Assembly (NCBI GenBank): GCA_027186245.1
Contig: CP114497.1
Span: forward strand, 3,913,501-3,977,500
Direction: 5' to 3'
Length of the DNA: 64,000 nt
Source of the DNA: Coriaria nepalensis
Lineage: Eukaryota > Streptophyta > Magnoliopsida > Cucurbitales > Coriariaceae
Positions 22,104-34,500 of this stretch are shown here, piece after piece (the stretch's first letter is position 1; every line of letters begins with the position of its first letter). The position numbers were made by a program, and so were the translations under genes. Under the pieces are notes generated by a model. The model saw nothing but the letters and a program-made list of their open reading frames with translations, did not search any database and was not told the DNA's origin.

Positions 22104-24815
22104 ATGGATAGGTATCAGAGGGTCGAAAAGCCCAAACCAGAATCGCCGATTAACGAGAATGAGATCCGAATCACAACTCAGGGTGCCATACGAAACTACA
22201 TCACCTATGCTTCTTCTCTTCTTCTGGTACCCCACCCCCCAAATCTTCTTTTCCATGTTTCCATTTCGCAATACTTGATTCTCTCTCCGGGCGTTTAAAA
22301 TTCATTGGGTTTAAATTTACATCTTCTAATCTTCGATGGCTTAAGCATGTTGCTCTTCCATTCTATATATGAAAATGGTGTTTATTCCTGAGCCTGTGTT
22401 TGTGACTGTTTCTTTTAGGCGATTGATTTTGTGTCATATGTATCACATTCTGGTTTGTTTGGATCTGAGTTTAATGTATGGGGTCTAAGTTTGCAGATAC
22501 CATAACTCTATACATTTTGATTTTCTGGCTGTATGTATGTGTGTATCTTCATCGGGTATTTTTTTCTTCTTCTTTGGAACTTGGATCTGGGTATAGTATT
22601 ACGGGCTTGTGATATAAATTTTTGGTGGATCTCGTTTCTGTTTTATTTTGAAAGAAAGAATAGAAATTGTATCGATTTTTACTTGAAAAAGGTGAGAAAC
22701 ATTTGTATATTGGAATTTTTTTGAGATGCTAAACATGCAACGCAGTTAATAAATTAATTCTTCTAGTGCTGAAATGGTCAAGATGGTCATATCCATCCTC
22801 CCTGATCCACATTAACTCCTTTCATTTATTGGAACAGGCTCACACTCTCTCACTTTAATACATGTAATCCATCATATTTTCTTTTCTGTTTGTAATTCAG
22901 CATCTTGCTGTTTAAATGTTATTCATCTGTCGTTAAGGAATCCAAAATTAAAGAGCCCCTCCTCTCTTCTCATGCTGAATCATTTTGCCCTTTTTCTTGA
23001 TTTGCACGTCTTACTTGTTGTCCTCGTGACATATTAACTCAATACTATAGTCTTTGTGTTCTCATATAGTGCTGTATTGTTATGTACTTCCACATGACAA
23101 TATGTGCTCAGGCTTATTATATATTCGGGACATCTTTCATGTAGGAAAAACGTGTGAGAGAGATTGTACTGAAAGCAATGGGTCAGGCAATAAGCAAAAC
23201 AGTGGCTGTTGTGGAGATTTTAAAGGTTTGTATCCTCAGTAAGATGCAATCTTCATCTCTCGCTGCAGGATTATGTTTACAGTCCATAACTAATTGTTAA
23301 CCTACTAAAAGTAGGTGAGGATTCCTCGATTGCATCAAGATACTGCCATTAGCTCAGTGAGTATTACTGATGTATGGGAACCTATTGAAGAGGGTCTTGT
23401 ACCGTAAGTTTTTTGATCTCTAGGTTTCTTAACTAACTGTATATAGTTTCCTTTGCATGAGGGGACGAAATTTGTGTTTCTTTTCCTTTCTAATGATTTC
23501 TGTTAATGTCTATCTGCATTCAAATTTTGGTATTGATATCTAGATAGTACCATTTGATGCAGTTTGGAGACTACCCGCCATGTCTCAATGATCTCAATCA
23601 CCTTATCAGCTCAAGAGCTAAACAAAGTTTCTCCAGGGTAAGTAACTGTCCTTCTATTTTATTACTAATGGAATAACTATGGTGTTTTTCTTTGCTTACA
23701 AAACCATTTTCGCTCTGTTCTATTAATATCTACTTTTAATGCATATGGTTATTTAAGTAGGAGATTGTGCCTTTTCTGATTTGTTTTCATGTATTTTTTG
23801 TTTCGTAATGAAAACTCTATAGCTACCAAGCTCCCAATACTTTGGAACAACAAAAGCCCCAGTCCAATTATCACCAGCAGCAACCACCTAGACAAACTCG
23901 TGTTCCATACAATGTTGCTAATGAAGGTGATGACTTTGGGATATCAATAAATGGACTTATATCTATCGCTTTCTTTGGCTTTTAACATGCTTATAACATT
24001 TTCCAGATTCATATGGCCGAGGAAGGGGTCGTGGCAGAGGAGGGAGAGGGCGTGGTTGGAGTAGGGGTGGATATGAGAACTATCAAGGTGGGAATTATCA
24101 TCAAGGTGGGGGCTATCAAGGTGGGAATCATCATCAAGGTGGAAACTATAATCAAGGTGGAGGCTATCAAGGTGGAAACTATAATCAAGGTGGGAACTAT
24201 CATCAAGGTAGAAACTATAATCAAGGTGGAAACTATAATCAAGGTGGAAACTATAATCAAGGTGGAAACTATAATCAAGGTGGAAACTATAATCAAGGTG
24301 GAGGATATGGGAACTACCAGGGTGGATATGGATATAATCAAGGTGGAGGAGGATATGGAAACTATCAAGGTAACATTTATTTTAGTAAAAAGTCATTTTG
24401 AAGGAGTTCTCTTCTAGGTTTTGACAGCAGCTGTCTTTGTATAAGTTGAGAGGCAGACCAAACCTTAACAACAGTATTTTTTCCTAGATAATAATGGTGG
24501 ATACTCTTCTAGAGGAAGAGGTGCTGAGCGAGGCAGAGGTTGGGGCAATCGCGGTAAATTGCTTTTTTGACCCTGGCCCTTTTTAATAATTAAAATAGAG
24601 TAGAAGTTCCTGTTTGGTGTTGGACTTTATTAGTGGTTGTTGTAGAAACCATTTCTGAAAGAGTTTTACACTTCGAACATATGGAATGATAAGTCTTTGA
24701 AACTTGTCTTTTTCCAGGAGGTGGATATGAAAGAGGAAGGGGAGGAGGCAGAGGGTACAGCCGAGGTAGGGGACGAATGGGTGGTCGCACAAGGGTCAGT
24801 GATAACTTTAACTGA
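22104..24815 (+). CDS. Alba-domain nucleic-acid-binding protein with RGG/GGNYNQ tail, 8 exons, 332 aa
   Basis: The exons are 22104-22226, 23145-23225, 23315-23403, 23563-23637, 23823-23926, 24007-24369, 24488-24553 and 24718-24815. They total 999 bases in one frame with GT-AG introns. The ATG sits in ACCATGG. Residues 1-120 (MDRYQRVEKPKPESP, then NEIRITTQGAIRNYI, KAMGQAISKTVAVVEILK, PLETTRHVSMISITLS) are a classic plant Alba domain of the long ALBA4/5/6 type. The rest is Gln-rich, then RGRGRGRGGRGRG, then an array of GGNYNQ units, then a second RGG block ending SDNFN. Plant Alba proteins bind RNA and R-loops, and the long type joins stress granules. RGG and Tyr/Gln/Gly repeats favour RNA binding and condensation. 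The repeat array in exon 6 is odd (see the separate entry). Confidence 0.93.
24080..24305 (+). repeat. Coding minisatellite, 18-bp unit (GGNYNQ), in the Alba gene
   Basis: The unit GGTGGAAACTATAATCAA repeats head to tail. Four copies are identical and adjacent (about 24222-24293). Two further exact copies and several one- or two-base variants lie upstream, interspersed with a 15-bp variant encoding GGGYQ. All units keep the reading frame. Identical neighbours suggest recent expansion. Confidence 0.9.
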
Positions 24816-25584
24816 TCATGCTTTTTTCCCCAGTGGGTTGCAATCAAGTATTGCTTTTAGTAGCGTCAAAGTTTGTTTTAGAGTTAATCTATTATCATTT
24901 TCTGCTTTTGATTAAATATAGGAGTAGTGAAGGGTTGTTTTGTTCAGTTATTATTTTTTGTGTTAAAATGGGAGCCAAGAGATCGTTGTTTTTGTTAATT
25001 TTGCTGTAATTCATTTTTACCAAACTTGTCTAAAAAGAATTTTCAGCTTGAGAAAATAGAATATTTGTTTACGTATTTAGATTCTCACTTATTGAAAAAT
25101 AGAATATTAGAACAGATACCAAGCACAGTTACTGAGTGGCTACTGACAAGATTCGGAGATACATTGTTGATAAATAATTTGTATTTGGTCCAGGAAGTAT
25201 TGATGAGCTCACTGCCCATTAAGTCTACAGTTAGTATTCCATTTTTTACTATTTATTATTTATTATTTATTATTTATTATTCATTATTCTTTTCTTTTTG
25301 GGGTATCTCTTAAATTATTTGTTACTATAATGAATATTTAAAAATTAGATATAAAATTATAATGAGTATTTTTAGGAAAATGAAGTATTATTTGTAAAAC
25401 CAATATGCTCGGCCATAATCAGATAATACACAATTTCTATTACTGCTAAATTCAACTACACAAATAAATACGGTATACACATGGTCTCACATGGTAGCCA
25501 AAAAAAAAACCTCCATGACTGTGGAGCTCGAGCTCTATGTCCATTGAAAGATTTGGAGTTTGAAGCTCCAAATCCCAAGCGAAG
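24816..25584. other. 3' flank of the Alba gene
   Basis: AT-rich, probably the 3' untranslated region at first, then spacer. It contains a TTTATTA heptamer run at 25249-25280 and, at 25500-25580, a foldable patch around GGAGTTTGAAGCTCC. No gene was seen. Confidence 0.4.
25249..25280. repeat. (TTTATTA)n heptamer microsatellite
   Basis: About four to five head-to-tail units of TTTATTA. It is unrelated to the plant telomere repeat TTTAGGG. Confidence 0.9.
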
Positions 25585-26080
25585 TTCCATGATCACCAAC
25601 CTGTTTGAAACACCCCCTGAAACTACCATTTTTTTAAAATACTTTTTCTCAAGTTAGACTTTTTCCCTCTTTAATATTGTTTCTGGCCTTCTAAACTTTC
25701 TTTAATCCTGAATTTATTTATTTTTAATAAAAAATTTAAACCTAAATTTTCTACTTTCTTTCCCTATTTTATTTTTAATTTTCACCTCAACTCCATCAAT
25801 AGAGCTCGAGGTCTAGATTTGGAGCTAGCTTCTTGGAGCCCGAGTATCAAATTTGGAGCGAGCTCATCAATGGAGGTGAGGTGAAATGAAAAATAAATAA
25901 ATTAGATGATGAAAATAGAAATTTTGAGGTTAAAAAAATAAAAAAGATAAATTTTGGGTGAAAAAAGTAGAGAATATTGGAAATAGCCTTAAAGGCGGGG
26001 CCCCCTTTTAAGGGAAATTTTTAAGAAACGTGACAGTTTAGTGGGAGTGTTTCAGATAAGTTGATAGTATAAGGGGGGGT
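25585..26080. mobile_element. Foldback element with long imperfect inverted arms
   Basis: The left arm begins ACCAACCTGTTTGAAACACC and ends near 25810 (TTCACCTCAACTCCATCAAT). The reverse complement of the right arm begins ATCAACTTATCTGAAACAC and ends TTTCACCTCACCTCCATTGA. The arms, about 200 bp each, align along their length at moderate identity around a short centre rich in GAGCTCGAG (about 25800-25865). No coding frame is present. The layout fits a foldback transposon or MITE. The exact ends and any target duplication were not found. Confidence 0.6.
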
Positions 26081-27384
26081 TTATATAATTTGCCCTCATT
26101 AAAATTTTGGATTTTTTCTTACTGATATTTTGGAACATTAAATTTAGCGAGCACATCAACATTCCATCTAAACTAATGGTAGGGGATGAATTAAAATAAG
26201 CGTTTGAATTTAAATGTTTATTATAATTTACATAATTTTTGGGAGGCTCAGCCCATTTTTATATTAATTATATTTTTTAATAAATATAAATAAAAATAAT
26301 AATAAATATTTATAGTCATTTATGAAAATGGATGTTAATATGAAAATTAAAATAAAATTTCTATAAATAATATAATTTATGGAGTTTTAAATATGGATTA
26401 AAATAATACTTTTATAATTACACTGAAAATCGTGACTCCTAAGGTCCTAAAAAAAATCCTTTTAATGTATTTTCATAAAAAATAATTTCTTTATTAAGTC
26501 CTCAATCTAATATTTGCTTTGTCCTCAAATTCTTTTGGGCCGGCCCGGACTAAACACTTAACACTTATTTCTAAAAAATTACCTTCACATCTAGAAAGTG
26601 GGCTGAAAACGTTCCTCAGTTTCCATCCAATTGAGTTTGCTTCACATGCTTTTAACACTCTTCAATTTTCACCTTTAGGTTTCACAGTTCTAAAACTATT
26701 AGAACTGAAAGACAAAGAAACTTGAGTCCTAAACCAAAGTTTCAAAGTTCTAACACATTGGTAGAATGAGAAATTGTATTATTGTATTCTAACGTATAAA
26801 TCATATTTTGTTTTAAAGGCTATTTTCTATTCATCCCCTTCTTTCATTCTAATTTGTGTATGAACATGACAAAAAGCACATTCATTAGAGAACATGTGCT
26901 AGAATGATTGGAACTAGATCAAAAGGTTTGATATGAATCCATAATAAATGGTGACTTTGTATAAGATCAAGGACAAGCAAGGATGGAAAAATGTTTCCAT
27001 TTTGGTTTGAAATGGATATTGGAAAATGAAATTATTATTCATAGTTTATTCCGAAGAAGTATGATGATACCTTCACTCACGTTTATTATTAAGGATAATC
27101 ACTTTTCTAATGATTTATCTACTTCGGTATTAGATACCATGTTTAGTTCTTATATTGTAATTAATATGATGAAACTAAAATTTAGAAGTAATTAGAAAAG
27201 AGATAAAGTCAAACTACGAACAAAAGAATACGAGGGTTTTAATATTTATCATAGAGACATGTTTTATAAGTGTCTTCCATTTTAGACAAGGTTCTAGAAC
27301 ACTTGTTTAGTATGTCTTGCACTTGAATGATAAGACATGCCTTAAAAATGAACAAGTTAAGAAATAAATGTTTGATATGGTTCA
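26081..27384. other. AT-rich sequence, possible 5' part of the broken copia element
   Basis: No convincing protein. Open frames at 26519-26725 and 26983-27195 do not resemble known proteins. By position the second half could derive from the gag region of the copia remnant that follows, but I cannot show it. Confidence 0.35.
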
Positions 27385-28345
27385 AATTTACCTTTGGAAA
27401 TGTCAATTAAGTTCTACCAATAAGAAGAGAATAAGTAACTTGGATAAGGATATATATCTAGCTCCATTCGATTATGAATCAATTTCAACTTGCAAATATT
27501 GTCTAATTGGAAATAATCAAATCTCCATTTAGTGAAACTGAAGAAAGATTGATTGTATTGTTATGGCCTAGTATACATTAATGTATGTGAGCCTATAGCT
27601 ATAATTGCTAGAGGCAGATATTCTCAATTCATTATTTTTGTTGAAAATCTCACTAGATTTGAATAGATTTATCTTATAAAGTTAAAAAAGAATAAGACAA
27701 AAGTATTATGACCCTTCGATGAGATCGAAGAGCTGAATATTTTAGTCACAAGTTTCTTTACTACCTAAAAGAGAATGTGATTCTATGATAATAAACTCCT
27801 CCTAGAACACCATAGTTCATGAGTGCTTTGGAACAAAAGAAATGATACACGCATTGAGATTCCCTTATTGTTCAAGGTTGTGCCCTATGAAGCACCACAC
27901 ACATGCTTAACATAATTCCCTCTAACATCCACATAAACTAGTCTATATGAGATATAGAAAGGTAGAATGACATCATTGCACCATATTAGATATGGAGATG
28001 TTCAATTCATGCCAAAACTATATATGGAAAGTTTAGAGGTAAGAATCTGATAGATATTATTTTATGAGATATCCTAAGGAGACATTAGGATGCTAATTTT
28101 CTATAATCCTATCGAGCTCAAAGTGTTTGTAGTGGAACATACTACCTTCTTAAAGAGAGTGTTACTTTCTAATAGGATAATGGGAGTAAGAAAATACTTG
28201 AAGTAGTTTGAGACCCATAAAATTAATAATCTTATGAAGGATTCTAGTTCGCTAAATACCCACTTCTAAGGAACCTTCAAAAGAGGAAACTATAATTCCT
28301 CAGTATACACCACTACCCTGTAGATCTGAGAGAGTAAGTGGTGAA
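27385..28345 (+). pseudogene. Decayed Ty1/copia pol: pre-integrase and integrase region
   Basis: From 27388 the frame reads YLWKCQLSSTNKKRISNLDK, then APFDYESISTCKYCLIGN, the GAG pre-integrase zinc-binding block of copia elements (Cys pair CKYC). After stops and shifts it continues as ARGRYSQFIIFVENLTRF, the integrase core start, and later LEQKK-type and YEIWKGRMTSLHHIRYGD segments, matching the usual YE.W.GRKPSL.HLR.WG. LFYEIS and KVFVVEHTTFL follow further on. Many stops and frameshifts make it non-functional. It passes straight into LTR-like sequence without a reverse transcriptase, so that part has been deleted. Confidence 0.8.
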
Positions 28346-29345
28346 TTGGAATGGTACGATTTCGTAAAAAAAATATATATTGAGTTGCTCAATTCATAGC
28401 TAATTGACTTTGAATTGAAATCTAAATTTTCTATTAACATTTAAAGTAACTAAGTTAATTTTTTTATGAGGATGAGGAAAACGGACCGCTATCATTTTAG
28501 GGGTAAATCATAATTTGTCTTATAGTATGTCTATAAAGGCAAAATGATAAATTGATAATTTATTAAATATAATGTCATGCAGCTCTGCTATCAAAACTGA
28601 ACACGAAATTAATTTAATTATAGATAATAATTTATATTAATATTTTATTTAATTATAAAAGTGTCAAGAAGGTATGTAATTAGCAATTAGATATTAAAGG
28701 GTTAATGACCAATTTATTAATCGGATTTCATTGGTTCAATTAATCAATAATTTAGGCTACAAGCCCAATGGATGGCCGGTTAGAGGTGATGGGTAATGAC
28801 CCATTGTTCACTTAATTAGATTAAAAGATCTTTTGACTAAGTCCACAGCTGACTGGGTCAAATATGTAGATTAATTTTTGGTAACCTAAAACCTAAGAGA
28901 GCACTATATAAGCACTCTTATAGGACTGATCAAATAGATGTGTTTATCGCCTCTTGCCCGAAATTCATATCGTGAGAAAAGTGAGACTTTTTATTTCCTT
29001 TCCCCGAACTTCTCAAATCATATGATGAATCTTAGACTATAAAATCAACTGAATAACTGAAATGTGTGGACTAGGGTTAGAGGATGAACACTTGAGCATC
29101 TCATTCTTCAAATTGAACTTGGTCATGATGAAGGAGCAAGGAGATCAGTTCGATTTAGAATTAAGATTGGTAAGTTTTCTTAGATCTTAATATTTTTAGT
29201 TTCCTGAAAATTGTTGTTGCTTTCCATTATATATATATTTGATATATGTTTGTATGATCAATCTTGGTGTATGTCTATGAGCTTAATTTATGTTTCAGAT
29301 TAGATTCAAAATAAAATATTATATTACTACCACTTTCGCTTATGG
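28346..29345 (+). mobile_element. LTR-like sequence following the copia remnant
   Basis: Bases 28490-28640 align with 19530-19690. Near the end the phrase ACTTTCGCTTATGG (about 29328) resembles the ends of some plant copia LTRs. A TATA-like TATATAAG is at about 28905. Probably a decayed 3' LTR, but no target duplication or polypurine tract could be assigned. Confidence 0.45.
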
Positions 29346-31500
29346 ATTACTCATAGACCAACAGAATGTTTCGCCTGCTCCAGAAAAGGTTTATAAAGTT
29401 TGATTACCATCTAATAAGATACCCGAGCCATTGGAAAATTGAACTAAGCAGCCAAAGAAGAAAAACTTGCCACTAAAGAAGATTGCCCAGCCTCAAATCT
29501 AGAAAATGGAGGTCCACGCATGGAAGCGAAGGGTGCGTTTAGGTTAGGAAAACTGCTAGAGTTCGAAGTAGAGAAAGAAACACTTTAATTCCAGGTGGTC
29601 ATGCTTCATGAAAATCTGACACTATAAGTCAGATGGAGGAGCATTTTCACCTGAAAAATGTGAGCTTGATTGGCCTGAATTGTTTAACTCATGGCGGTGA
29701 TGATTAAGATTTCGAAACCCATAGTGTTTTGATAAGTATTTTCCTAGATTACGGTCAGAGGTGTACTATTTCGATTGTTTTAGATGCTGAGGTTGGTCGT
29801 GTGACTAGAAAGCATAGGTAAGCTGTTGTAGAATGGCAAACATAGAAGAGGCATTGGTTCCTCATGTCTGGGTTTCTCTGAGAAGCCTTTGGTCGTGAAG
29901 GAGTAGTTTCGACTAGAGTTCAAAAATAATGGAAAGGTTGGTACTATGTTTGGTCATATGCACGAATTGACTATAAGATGGGTTCAAGACATTAAAGAAT
30001 ATACATGATGATGTTCGAGTTAATCATTGGATTATTGATGGATTAGAGAGCATCAATGGTTTTCTTAGTCTCAGCAAGATAGTCATAAATGGTAAGAGTG
30101 ATATGTTGGATGGTTTGAAGCTCGCCTCTAAGCAAAGATTTCTTTGCATGATACAACTATATGTAAATCGGTCATGGCAGATCCATGTTATGTAATCAGC
30201 TCTTGGTTTTGTCAGGTCAGTAAGTTGTGGAGCGAAGGATAATTCGTCAATGTATTTGAGAAGATTGGCAGAGGCTAGAGCGAGCTCTATTTGATGCCTC
30301 TATAAAAGATAATGTGTTGTGTAGTGTTACAAAGACAAGGCTGGTAATAGCTTGCATGGGGAAGTTGATAGAGAGAAATCTGGTATTGAGTGTTTGTGTG
30401 GTATTAGGTTGAGTCTTTTGAATATATGTATTGGATGATGATGAGTCTTATTTTTTAATCATGGTTTTCTATTTTGGATTTTTAGGGAGAGAATAAAATG
30501 GGTTTTAGGTGCTAGGCAAGGAAAATGGATCTTGACATATACATATATATTGGCACTTATTTATAATGTAAGGAATAATGAATGATAAAGTTTAATTATT
30601 TATTTTTTCCTATTTTGTTATGTTTTATTTATTTTATATTTTAATACACATCTTTTACCAACTTTTGCATTAAATTCATTCAAAACATAATGTTATTTTT
30701 TTTTCACCTAAACATTTATCTTAAATTCAATTTTTCCAAATTTTCAACTTCTTCCTTTCGGTGACCATGACTACTCTCCTCTTCTACATTCATGACTTTC
30801 CCTTCTCCCCCCCCCCCTCCCCCTCCAAAAAATAAAAAAATAATAAGAATTCAACTAGAGTTTCAGAAATTAAGATTCGATCTACAATTAACAAACTCCA
30901 GTTTTGGATTTATAAATCTGCAACCTCTAGATTCAATCTAGAACTCAGAGATTGTATATCGAATCTAGAGCCCTACAAACTCTAGATCCAAAATTTGAGT
31001 TCCATAAATTCTAGATTATAAATTTTCACAATTTCTTCTATTTATTTTTACTTGGACCCCCACTACTTCTATTTAAGGTATTTCTAACCCTCATCTGAAT
31101 TCTTCTTCTACCTTAGAACTTCATGGAATTATTCTCAATACCTTGAGCACAAGTTTGAATTTCACAAATAATTTGGCTTTTAACCACACAATTCTAATTT
31201 ATCCTCGTTCAAAACTTATATTCAAAATTTACCAACCCAGTAACTTTTGATATTATAAAATTCTCCCCTCATTCATTTTAATTGAGCTAACCATCTTGAA
31301 AAGAAAAAAAAAAGCACTCTACAAAAAATTACAAAAAAGCACTCTACATCCTCGCCGGCTAGCCATTGCTGTCTTTGGCAGCTGGTCAAACCGTTGAGCT
31401 CCAAAATCCTCTCTCTTAAACCTCTCTTCCTATTTTGGGTAAGAAAAAAACTTCAAGTGATATTTTCAAACTCATTTAAATACATGAATCCACCTTTGAG
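29346..31500. other. Unassigned sequence, probably transposon debris
   Basis: About 2.1 kb of moderately GC-balanced sequence with short plus-strand frames broken by stops, such as KRRVRLG near 29530 and a GLNCLTHGG-like phrase near 29670. The style suggests the first open frame of a LINE or a retrotransposon gag, but no diagnostic motif is visible. A C-rich run occurs near 30807-30830. Confidence 0.3.
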
Positions 31501-31509
31501 ATGAGATAC

Positions 31510-34500
31510 ATGTAACTTTCAATTAGGATGGCCAAAACATTGTTAATCCTCTACTTAGTATGGCAGATTTGGGATTTTTCCTTATGGAGAATGCTCTATT
31601 TGGTTACTTCTTTAGAACTAGACTTACATTCGTGGTAGTTGAGCACTTCGCTAAGAGACTATGGGGTAAATTCATGTTTATGAAAATTGGGATGGTTTTT
31701 TCTTCTTCCATTTTTTTAATTCCCAGCAAGTTCTACAAGTCTTGGATAAAGGTCCATGGTTTATTGTGGATAAGTTTTTTGTCTGCAAGGAAATACAATC
31801 TAGTATAAGGTGAAACCGTGGAGAATTTTCAAAAGTTGTCACTTGATTTAACTTCTATAATTTACCAGGAGAGTATTGGATGGTGGAACGTCTTAGCTAT
31901 GTGGTTAGTGCTATTGAGGTTCCCATCACGATGGATAGGAACACAAAACTAAGAAAGTCTTGGGACTATGCTAGAATTTGTGTGGAGGTTGATACGAGAA
32001 TGATATCATTGATAAATTTGACCTCATCAATAGATGTGGGCTCTCGGTTATTATAAAAGTCAATTACAAACTTTGGGTTTGCAAAAGTTGTGATCTATTT
32101 GGGCACTCGACTTCTAAATGCCCTAATAATCCTTCCTCTTCCAACTCGTCTAATGACCCTTGGAGAAAGAACTCTGAATGGCATTAGGATAGCCGAAAAG
32201 GATAACAAGTTCTTCAACATAGTGACCTTGTTAAGGATGATGCTAAGGGTAAAAATGATATCCATTGTTCTAATGATCCATATTTTATTTTGGAGAATCC
32301 CCTTTCTACTCTAAAAACATTTTGTGCCTTGTAATCCTTTTAACCATTCCTTTTTCAAAGTTGAAGAATGCAATAAAGGGGATCTTTCTCGATGGGAAAT
32401 TTCAAATATTCTCTTAGTTACACCCATCAAAGATTCTAATGTCAATGTAGATTATGTTGATGACAATGAGGATGGCCTAGTGGGACTCTCTCCTAACTCC
32501 TCTTTGAGTACTTCCGGCTCTTGAGGATAAGGTCAAGTGGACAAAATTCTTCTAAATCTAATAACCATAAGAAGAAGAAGACGGCCCACTTTAAGAGATA
32601 CTAGCCTCTTTCATTTCCTTCTTTTTTCCCTCCCTTTTATTATGTCGATGATTTATTGTAACATAAGAGGTCTTAATGAACTTTGCAAATGAAAAGAGAT
32701 TCATGATTTGATTTTTTTGTTGTTGGTATTGTTGTGAATAAAGTTGAGGGCTCTGACTTTAGTATTTTTAGCCATTCTATTTCTTCTTCTTGGTCTTTTG
32801 GTAATCAATTCTACCTCTTCGAAAGGTATAATTTTATTTTGGTGGGATATGAATAGGGTTTCCCTTTTATTTTGGAGTTTGATGATCAAGCTATAAATTA
32901 TTGTAAAGTTATCACTGTGGACACACTAAATGGTGGTGTTTGATCTCCTTCATTTATGGATCTAACTTAGATGTTGAAAGAATGGCTCTTTGGGCTCCAT
33001 TAAAAGCCTTTAAATCTATTGATCCCACGGTCTCTTGGCTTATTGTAGGAGACTTCAATGTGATTAGATTTACTTCCGAAAAGTTGGGTGGAAACACTTC
33101 TCTAATTAAGAGTATAGAGCTTTTCAATTATTGCGTTTTTTACTTAAAAGTGGGTGAGCTTTCCTTGGGTTGTCTTAAGTTTACTTGAGCTAGCTCATCG
33201 TGGATAGTCCCAACATTTATTTACTGAAGTTAAATTGTTCTCTTTCTAAAGCTTATTTCCTACCTTCCAGTATCTCGGATCATAGCCCTGTCATAATCTC
33301 TAGCATTTTGAGGTTAGAAAATTCAAAATCTTTTTTTAGTTCTTTGGTGCTTGGATGGACTATGAAAATTTTATCCCCCTAGTATTTAACTCGTGGAACA
33401 TAGAAGTGGTTGGAAACCCACTTTTTTGCCTTGTCTGTAAGCTTAAGGCTGTCAAAATGGCTCTCATCGCTTTTAGCAAGACTAACTCTAAAAATGTCAA
33501 TCTTGATTTTCCTGATGCTTGCTCCAACCTCAACCTCATCCAAACTTTGAATCGATCTAACCTTGCTTCTTTAGAATCCATAGCTTAAGAGAAGAATTCT
33601 TTTGCCAATTTTCTCTCTCTTAGCTCTATTGAAGAGAATATGTTAAGGCAAAAGTCTAAGATCAATTGGCTTAATCTGGATGACCAAAATAAGAAAAGTT
33701 TACATGCGGTAGTAAAGGAAATGGTCTCGAAATCTAAATTTTTTTTTCCGTTATCAAGCCAGATGTTAGGCATGGTATTGTTTTTAAGGAGGTAAATACA
33801 ACTATCATTTCTCTTGTCACTAAGGTAACATCTCCTACCTCGTTGTCTAATTTTTAGGTCTACCTCTTGTTGCAATATCGTCTATAGTGCATTACCAAAA
33901 TTCTTAGTAAGCAGTTAAAAGTGATTCTTGATGATTTGGTAACTAGCAGTCATTTCGCTTTTATTAAAGGTTGTAAAATCAGTGACAACATTCTCATTTC
34001 TCAAGAGTTTCTTCATGGTTACCATCTTAATAAGGGCCCTCCTAAATGTGCCTTTAAATTTGACCTTATGAAGGCTTACGATATGGTTGGATAGGACTAC
34101 ATCCTAAATGTTTTGGAGTCCATAAATTTTCTTCCATTGTTTATCCGCTAAGAGATGGCTTGCATTACTACCCTTTCATTTTCCATTTCTCTTAATGGTG
34201 AACTGATCGATTTCTTCCAAAGTATTCGGCAAAGGGATCATATCTCTCCTTATATTTTCATATTATGTATGGAAATTTGTTCTGAGTTTCTAAATGGCAT
34301 GGGTAATAACTCTCATTTCGGATACCACTCTAATTGTCGAACGGAGAAAATTACTCATATTTGCTTTGCCGATGATCTGATAGTTTTTTATAAATGGTGA
34401 TGTCAACTCAGTTATTTGTATTGGCAAGGCTATTTAGAAATTTTCCGATCTTCGAATTGTGTCCCTAACCTTCAAAAGTGCAATATCTTCTTTGAGAATG

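Noticed and set aside
24009..24368. 119-codon minus-strand open frame rich in Ile/Val/Ser/Thr
   Set aside because: It is the exact antisense of the GGNYNQ repeat in the Alba gene and is open only because of the repeat.
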